Source: an uncultured Enorma sp. (GTDB taxonomy: Bacteria > Actinomycetota > Coriobacteriia > Coriobacteriales > Coriobacteriaceae). Taken from it: 10,745 bases of DNA. A model generated the notes under the pieces. It searched no databases and was not told the origin of the DNA. It saw nothing but the letters and a program-made list of their open reading frames with translations. The DNA is taken from positions 1 through 10,745 of the forward strand of contig CAJLVH010000060.1 in the NCBI GenBank assembly GCA_905210055.1. The letters are read 5' to 3'. Positions 5,361 to 10,745 of this stretch are shown piece by piece. The position numbers were made by a program, and so were the translations under genes. The stretch's first letter is position 1, and every line of letters starts with the position of its first letter.

Positions 5361-6077
5361 ATGTCATCTGAGCAGGCGATTACCTGTGGCATCGCGAAAT
5401 CCGACCGACGAAGTTTGCGGTCGCAGCATCTGTTGCGGCAGGCGCTGGCGGACGAGATCAACGCGGGGCATGACCTTACGAGCGTGACCGTGGCCGCCCT
5501 TACCGATCGCGCCGGCCTGACGCGTCGCACGTTTTACACACATTACCGGGATATCCCCGATTTCATCGATCGCGTGGAAGCCGGGATCCTCGATGAGCTG
5601 CGTGAACGCATCACGGGCATCGCTGCAGCCGACCTGCCGTCGCTCTATCGCAACATCGACGCCCTTGAGCCGGCACCGGGGTCGGTCGAGCTGCTCGCGT
5701 ATCTCAAGCGCGACGGCGCGGTGATCGGGGCGTTGCTGGGACCGCATGGCGACGCGTCGTTCGTCCAGCGCATCCAGGCCATTGCGCGAGAGACGGTCGC
5801 AGATCGCATGAAGACCGGCATCTTCCCGGGCGTGCTCGGTACGTTTTTCGACTTCTACCTATCGTACGTGGTTGCCGCCGAGGTTGGTGTCGTGCAGCGC
5901 TGGTTCGCAGGCGGTCTTGCCGAAAGCCCGGAGACCATGGCGCGCATCATGACGGTCATCGCCTTCGTGCGCCCTGGCGACCTGTACGGCCAGCCCATCG
6001 ATATCAACGTGCCGGCATACGGCATGAAGCTCTTGAACCTGCAGCGTGAAGAACAGAAGGGGAACACCCATGAGTGA
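5361..6077 (+). CDS. TetR/AcrR-family transcriptional regulator
   Basis: A 238-residue DNA-binding regulator. Residues 21-75 form the TetR N-terminal domain: a first helix (SQHLLRQALADEI), then the helix-turn-helix SVTVAALTDRAGLTRRTFYTHYRD (41-64), with the family's typical R-x-TFY-x-HY at the end of the recognition helix. The C-terminal part (about 95-215) contains LLGPHGDASFVQRI, resembling the ligand-binding domain of the DhaS-like TetR subgroup; the ligand is unknown. AAAGGG (5351-5356) precedes ATG 5361. The last codons overlap the next gene's start by 8 bp, so the two are almost certainly co-transcribed and translationally coupled. A promoter and a palindrome directly upstream fit autoregulation. 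That it controls the activase gene is inference from the overlap. Confidence 0.93.
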   Translation: MSSEQAITCGIAKSDRRSLRSQHLLRQALADEINAGHDLTSVTVAALTDRAGLTRRTFYTHYRDIPDFIDRVEAGILDELRERITGIAAADLPSLYRNIDALEPAPGSVELLAYLKRDGAVIGALLGPHGDASFVQRIQAIARETVADRMKTGIFPGVLGTFFDFYLSYVVAAEVGVVQRWFAGGLAESPETMARIMTVIAFVRPGDLYGQPIDINVPAYGMKLLNLQREEQKGNTHE

Positions 6078-9000
6078 GGACGTCAAGATGAACGAGACGA
6101 TGGACATGTCCGCTTCGGCTGCGGCCACGGAAAGCGGTGCGTCCGAGGGTGCGATCTGGAACCCAGACGCGGTGCAGGGTGACCTGCATCTGGGCATCGA
6201 CGTGGGCTCCACCACCGTCAAGCTCGCCGTGCTGAACGACGAGAACCAGATCGTCTATGCCAAGTACCAGCGCCATCACACCGATGTGCGTGCCTGCGCA
6301 CGCGATCTCTTCGTGCAGGCTGCCGCGGTGCTGCCAGAAGCGCAGATGACCTGCGCCATCACGGGTTCCGGCGGTCTGCTCCTGTCCCAGTGGCTCGGTC
6401 TCGAGTTCGTGCAGGAGGTTATCGCGAGCAAACGCGCCGTGGAGACGCTCATCCCCACCACGGACGTCGCGATCGAGCTCGGCGGCGAGGACGCGAAGAT
6501 CATCTACTTCGACCAGGGCATCGAGCAGCGCATGAACGGCACCTGCGCCGGTGGCACGGGCGCGTTCATCGACCAGATGGCCACACTCCTGCACACCGAT
6601 GCTTCCGGCCTGAATGAGCTCGCGAAGGGTGCTACCACGATCTACCCCATCGCGAGCCGCTGTGGCGTGTTCGCCAAGTCCGACGTGCAGCCGCTCTTGA
6701 ACGAGGGCGCGCGCCAGGAGGACGTCGCCGCATCCATCTTCCAGGCCGTGGTGACGCAGACCATCTCGGGCCTCGCGTGCGGCCGCCCCATCCGTGGCAA
6801 CGTCGCATTCCTCGGCGGTCCTTTGCAGTACCTCTCTGAGCTGCCCGAGGTCTCCCCGGAGGAAAACCTGCGCACGCTGCGCGAGCGCTTCTACATCACG
6901 CTTGAGCTCGACGAGACGCACCGCATCGTGCCCGAGAACGCGCACCTCTTTGTGGCGAGCGGTGCCGCGATGGCGCACGAGTCGAACAAGCTCTCAACGT
7001 TCCCACAGCTTATCGAGGCAATCGATGCGCTTGGCGACACACAGGGTTCCGAGGTCGCTCGTCTCGACCCGCTCTTCGCCACGCCCGAGGACTACCAGGA
7101 GTTCAAGACCCGCCACGACCGGGAAGTCGTGCCGCGCGGCGAGCTCGAGGGCTACGAGGGACGCGTGTTCATCGGCCTGGACGCCGGCTCCACGACCATG
7201 AAAGCCGCAATGGTGGGCGAGGACGGCCAGCTGCTCTACACCTGGTACGGCAACAACAACGGCGACATCTTGGGCACGGCCAAGACCATCATGGCCGATT
7301 TCTACGCGCACATCCCCGCGGGCTGCACCATCGGCCACGTGACCACCACGGGCTACGGCGAGGCGCTGCTCATCGAGGCGCTCAAGGCAGATTCCGGCGA
7401 GATCGAGACCGTCGCGCACCTACGCGGTGCGAAGGCCTTCCTGCCGGGCGTGCAGTTCATCTTGGACATCGGTGGCCAGGACATGAAGTGCCTGCGCGTG
7501 GCAGACGGCGTCATCGAGCACATCATGCTCAACGAGGCCTGTTCCTCGGGCTGCGGCTCCTTCATCGAGAGCTTCGCCGTATCCATGGATATGGGGGTCG
7601 AGCAATTCGCTCGCGAAGCCATCGCGGCCAAACAGCCCGTCGACTTGGGCAGTCGCTGCACCGTGTTCATGAATTCCCGCGTGAAGCAGGCACAGAAGGA
7701 AGGCGCCACGGTGGGCGACATCGCCGCGGGCCTGTCCTACTCCGTGATTAAGAACGCCCTGTTCAAGGTTATCAAGCTGCGCGATCCCAAGGAGATCGGC
7801 ACCCAGGTGATCGTCCAGGGCGGTACCTTCATGAGCGACGCCACCTTGCGCGCTTTCGAGCTCCTTACCGGCGTGAACGCTGTGCGCCCGGACATCGCCG
7901 GCTGCATGGGCGCCTATGGTGCGGCCCTGCTCGCGCGCGACCGTGCCGGCGCCGAGGGCACCTCGACGGTGCTTACCGCCGAAGAGATCGCCGCACTCAC
8001 CGTGACCCAGCGTCATGCGCGCTGCGGCCGCTGCTCCAACAACTGCCAGCTCACCATCAACGACTTCGGCGGCGGACGGCGCTTCATCACGGGCAACCGC
8101 TGCGAGAAGGGCGCGGGCAACCACGGCAAGAAGCAGCAGGTGCCGAACCTCTTCACCCAGAAGAACGAGCTGCTGTTCAACCGTCCCGTGCTTGCGGAGG
8201 AAGATGCCCCGCGCGGCACCGTGGGCATCCCCCGCGCCCTCAACATGTACGAGAACTATCCGTTCTGGCACGCGTTCTTCACCAAGCTCGGCTTTCGCGT
8301 GGTGCTCTCGGACGATTCGAGCAAGAAGACCTACGACGCGGGCATCGAGTCCATGCCGTCCGAGTCCGTGTGCTACCCGGCGAAACTCAGCCACGGTCAC
8401 GTGATGAATCTCATCGACAAGGACGTCGATTTCATCTGGATGCCGTGCATCCGCTGGGAGCGCAAGGAGGACCCGGCGGCGGGCAACTGCTACAACTGCC
8501 CCATCGTCATGAGCTATCCCACGGCGCTGGGTCTCAACATCGACGAGATCGCGAGCAAGAACGTCGAGTTCATGTACCCGTTCGTGCCGTATCACGACAA
8601 GATCGAGCTCAAGCGCCGTCTGTACGAGCTCATCGCTGTCGAGCGCGTGCAGGATGCGGAGGAGGGCCGCGGTCGCGTGCGCGGGCCCAAGATCACCCGT
8701 TCCGAGATCGACGCCGCGGTGAACGCTGCCTACGAGGAGGACGCGCGCTTCCACGAGCAGATCCAGACCATGGGCGAGGAGGCGCTCCACTGGATCGAGG
8801 AGCACGGCGGTCACGGCATCGTGCTCGCCGGCCGCCCGTACCACAATGACCCCGAGATCAACCATGCGCTGCCCGAGCTCATCACGAGCTTTGGCTTCGC
8901 GGTGCTCACCGAGGATTCCGTGGCGCACCTCGTGAAACCCGACCGCCCCATCCGCGTGGTCGACCAGTGGATGTTCCACAGCCGCCTGTACCGTGCGGCG

Positions 9001-10745
9001 AAGCTCGTGACGCTCCGCAACGACCTCGACCTCATCCAGCTGAACTCCTTCGGCTGCGGCCTTGACGCGCTCACCACCGACCAGGTGCAGGAGATTCTCG
9101 AGGGTTCCGGCAAGATCTACACCGTGCTCAAGATCGACGAGGTCTCGAACCTCGGTGCGGCGCGCATCCGCATCCGCTCGCTCATGGCGGCGCTGAAGGA
9201 CCAGGAGGCCGAGCGCGCTGCCGAGGCCGCCCGCGCCGGCGAGGCCTACGAGCAGGGCGACGCCGCCCCCGTGGCGCCGAGTGAGGACGCCCCGGCCTTC
9301 TCCACGCATAAGTACGCGCTCTCCGCGCAGCGCCGCGCCAACTCGGCTGCCTTCCCCAAGGTGCAGTTCACCGAGGAGATGCGCGAACAGGGTTACACCA
9401 TCCTCTGCCCGCAGATGGCGCCCATCCACTTCGACCTGGTCAAAGAGGTCATGAAGGCAGCGGGTTACAACTTCGTGCTGCTACCTTCCACCGACCGCGG
9501 CGCCGTCGAGGCGGGCCTGCGCTATGTGAACAACGACATCTGCTACCCGTCGATCCTCGTGACCGGCCAGATCATGGAGGCCATCGAGAGCGGCAAGTAC
9601 GACCTCAACAAGACCGCGGTGATCATCTCGCAGACGGGCGGTGGCTGCCGCGCCACCAACTACATCGCGCTCATTCGCAAAGCGCTGCGCGAGAGCGGCA
9701 ACCCGCAGGTGCCGGTGATCAGCCTGGCCGCGGTGAAGCTCGACGAGCAGAATCCTGGCTTCAAGCTTACGGTGCCGTTGCTCAAGGCCGCCGTGTACTG
9801 CGTGCTCTTCGGTGACGTGATGATGCAGATGCTCTACCGCACGCGCCCCTACGAGGCTGCGCCGGGCTCCGCGAACGCGCTCTTCGATCAGTTCATGGAG
9901 CGCGCCCGCAAGCTCGCGCCCAAGTTCACGCGCCGCAGCTTCACCAAGCTGTCGCGCGAGGCCATCGCTGCGTTCGATACGCTGCCGCTCGTGGGCGAGG
10001 GTACGAAGCCGCGCGTGGGCGTGGTAGGCGAGATCCTCGTCAAATTCCATCCCACGGCGAACAACCACGTGGTCGACGTCATCGAGGCTGAAGGCTGCGA
10101 GGCCGTGGTGCCGGGGCTTCTCGACTTCTTCCTGTACTCTATGAGCAACGCGAAGGTGCAGAAAGACGAACTCGGCAGCTCGGCGGCATCGCGCGCGAGC
10201 ATGGATGCCGTGATCGGGCTCATCGACTGGATGCGCAAGCCCGTAGACGAGCTGCTCGAGAAGAGCGTTCGCTTCGAGCGCCCCGAGCCCATTAGCGTTA
10301 TGGCCGAGAAGGCCACGCAGGTTCTTTCGCTTTGCAACAACATGGGCGAGGGCTGGCTGCTCACAGCCGAGATGCTCGACCTCATCGACCATGGCGCGCC
10401 GAACATCATCTGCACGCAGCCGTTCGCGTGCCTGCCGAACCACGTGGTGGGCAAGGCGGTCATTAAGGAGCTGCGCCGCCAGCACCCCGAGAGCAACATC
10501 GTCGCGGTGGACTACGACCCCGGCGCGAGCGAGGTGAACCAGCTTAACCGCATCAAGCTCATGATTTCCGTGGCGAAGGAGAACCTGCGTGCCGGCAAGG
10601 GCTTCAAGATGGAGAGCGTCAAGCCGCTCGCTATGGACATGGACGACAGCAAGTTCCGTCCGTACCACGACGGCGACGCTGCGAGTGTGGACGGCGGTTC
10701 CTGCGCGGCGTGTGGCGCGGTGAGCGACGATGCCGTGGCGGCCGT
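6070..10745 (+). CDS. Giant fused 2-hydroxyacyl-CoA dehydratase activase/dehydratase-like protein (3' end beyond window)
   Basis: One open frame of more than 1558 residues. After a polar 40-residue N-terminus it has two HgdC/BadF-type ATPase modules. The first starts at GIDVGSTTVK (42-51), with GGEDAK and Cys159 (TCAGGTGAF) and Cys198 (RCGVFAKSD). The second starts at GLDAGSTTMK (369-378), with GGQDMK and Cys491 (CSSGCGSF) and Cys530 (RCTVFMNS). In both the cysteines are 39 residues apart, the spacing of the cluster-bridging Cys pair in HgdC. A Cys cluster (652, 655, 659, 678) follows. Next is a DUF2229-like module from VGIPRALNMYENYPFW (718 onwards) with Cys768, 793, 807 and 810, then an Ala/Glu-rich linker (about 1040-1090). 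Last is a HgdA/B-like module (about 1098-1520) with Cys1113, 1158, 1193, 1244, 1422, 1448 and 1454. A CAAC motif (1545-1548) lies near the window edge. The family uses ATP hydrolysis to push an electron from a [4Fe-4S] activase to a Fe-S dehydratase or reductase; the substrate here is unknown. AAGGGG (6057-6062) precedes ATG 6070. Confidence 0.93.
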   Translation, partial: MSEDVKMNETMDMSASAAATESGASEGAIWNPDAVQGDLHLGIDVGSTTVKLAVLNDENQIVYAKYQRHHTDVRACARDLFVQAAAVLPEAQMTCAITGSGGLLLSQWLGLEFVQEVIASKRAVETLIPTTDVAIELGGEDAKIIYFDQGIEQRMNGTCAGGTGAFIDQMATLLHTDASGLNELAKGATTIYPIASRCGVFAKSDVQPLLNEGARQEDVAASIFQAVVTQTISGLACGRPIRGNVAFLGGPLQYLSELPEVSPEENLRTLRERFYITLELDETHRIVPENAHLFVASGAAMAHESNKLSTFPQLIEAIDALGDTQGSEVARLDPLFATPEDYQEFKTRHDREVVPRGELEGYEGRVFIGLDAGSTTMKAAMVGEDGQLLYTWYGNNNGDILGTAKTIMADFYAHIPAGCTIGHVTTTGYGEALLIEALKADSGEIETVAHLRGAKAFLPGVQFILDIGGQDMKCLRVADGVIEHIMLNEACSSGCGSFIESFAVSMDMGVEQFAREAIAAKQPVDLGSRCTVFMNSRVKQAQKEGATVGDIAAGLSYSVIKNALFKVIKLRDPKEIGTQVIVQGGTFMSDATLRAFELLTGVNAVRPDIAGCMGAYGAALLARDRAGAEGTSTVLTAEEIAALTVTQRHARCGRCSNNCQLTINDFGGGRRFITGNRCEKGAGNHGKKQQVPNLFTQKNELLFNRPVLAEEDAPRGTVGIPRALNMYENYPFWHAFFTKLGFRVVLSDDSSKKTYDAGIESMPSESVCYPAKLSHGHVMNLIDKDVDFIWMPCIRWERKEDPAAGNCYNCPIVMSYPTALGLNIDEIASKNVEFMYPFVPYHDKIELKRRLYELIAVERVQDAEEGRGRVRGPKITRSEIDAAVNAAYEEDARFHEQIQTMGEEALHWIEEHGGHGIVLAGRPYHNDPEINHALPELITSFGFAVLTEDSVAHLVKPDRPIRVVDQWMFHSRLYRAAKLVTLRNDLDLIQLNSFGCGLDALTTDQVQEILEGSGKIYTVLKIDEVSNLGAARIRIRSLMAALKDQEAERAAEAARAGEAYEQGDAAPVAPSEDAPAFSTHKYALSAQRRANSAAFPKVQFTEEMREQGYTILCPQMAPIHFDLVKEVMKAAGYNFVLLPSTDRGAVEAGLRYVNNDICYPSILVTGQIMEAIESGKYDLNKTAVIISQTGGGCRATNYIALIRKALRESGNPQVPVISLAAVKLDEQNPGFKLTVPLLKAAVYCVLFGDVMMQMLYRTRPYEAAPGSANALFDQFMERARKLAPKFTRRSFTKLSREAIAAFDTLPLVGEGTKPRVGVVGEILVKFHPTANNHVVDVIEAEGCEAVVPGLLDFFLYSMSNAKVQKDELGSSAASRASMDAVIGLIDWMRKPVDELLEKSVRFERPEPISVMAEKATQVLSLCNNMGEGWLLTAEMLDLIDHGAPNIICTQPFACLPNHVVGKAVIKELRRQHPESNIVAVDYDPGASEVNQLNRIKLMISVAKENLRAGKGFKMESVKPLAMDMDDSKFRPYHDGDAASVDGGSCAACGAVSDDAVAA

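Noticed and set aside
7420..9429. A 669-codon open frame on the minus strand inside the activase gene
   Set aside because: It is the antisense shadow of a GC-biased coding sequence. The protein is His/Arg/Val/Leu-rich with no recognisable domain, and the plus strand has an unbroken, clearly homologous frame.
9481..10668. A 395-codon minus-strand open frame
   Set aside because: It lies wholly within the dehydratase-like module on the plus strand, has antisense-type composition and has no motif.

Overview
The window is GC-rich DNA with strong Shine-Dalgarno sequences and short intergenic gaps. Protein content and codon style suggest an anaerobic actinobacterium of the class Coriobacteriia (Collinsella/Olsenella/Eggerthella-like). 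The main pointers are a very large fused acyl-CoA dehydratase activase, an ECF-type riboflavin importer under an FMN riboswitch, and GC-biased wobble positions. This placement is inference from gene content, not a database match.

Layout. Positions 1-302 (minus) hold the start of a riboflavin ECF transporter S component (RibU-like), read leftwards out of the window and preceded by a complete FMN riboswitch (about 315-486) and a candidate promoter. Divergently, on the plus strand, lies murB (peptidoglycan precursor reductase), whose last ~35 codons are displaced into another frame by an indel near 1660. Two copies of a 33-bp nested palindrome then lead into glyA (serine hydroxymethyltransferase). 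A Cof-type HAD phosphatase and a ZIP-family metal transporter follow, each with its own strong ribosome binding site.

Positions 5019-5360 are non-coding but highly structured. They contain a 12-bp palindrome, a 68-nt near-perfect inverted repeat whose halves are themselves dyad-symmetric, a good promoter, and a third copy of the 33-bp palindrome just downstream of that promoter. This leads into a TetR-family regulator that overlaps by 8 bp the start of a giant protein filling the rest of the window (6070 to beyond 10745, more than 1558 residues). That protein joins two HgdC/BadF-type ATPase (activase) modules, a Cys-rich DUF2229 module and a HgdA/B-like dehydratase module in one chain.

How the parts fit. 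The left part is housekeeping: flavin uptake, cell wall (MurB is itself a flavoenzyme), one-carbon metabolism, phosphatase and metal import. The right part is a two-gene regulator-plus-redox-enzyme unit, and is the most interesting biology: ATP-driven low-potential electron transfer to an unknown substrate, probably controlled by the TetR protein. The 33-bp palindrome shared between the glyA leader and the TetR promoter region, and the 68-nt hairpin, are the best candidates for undescribed sequence elements.
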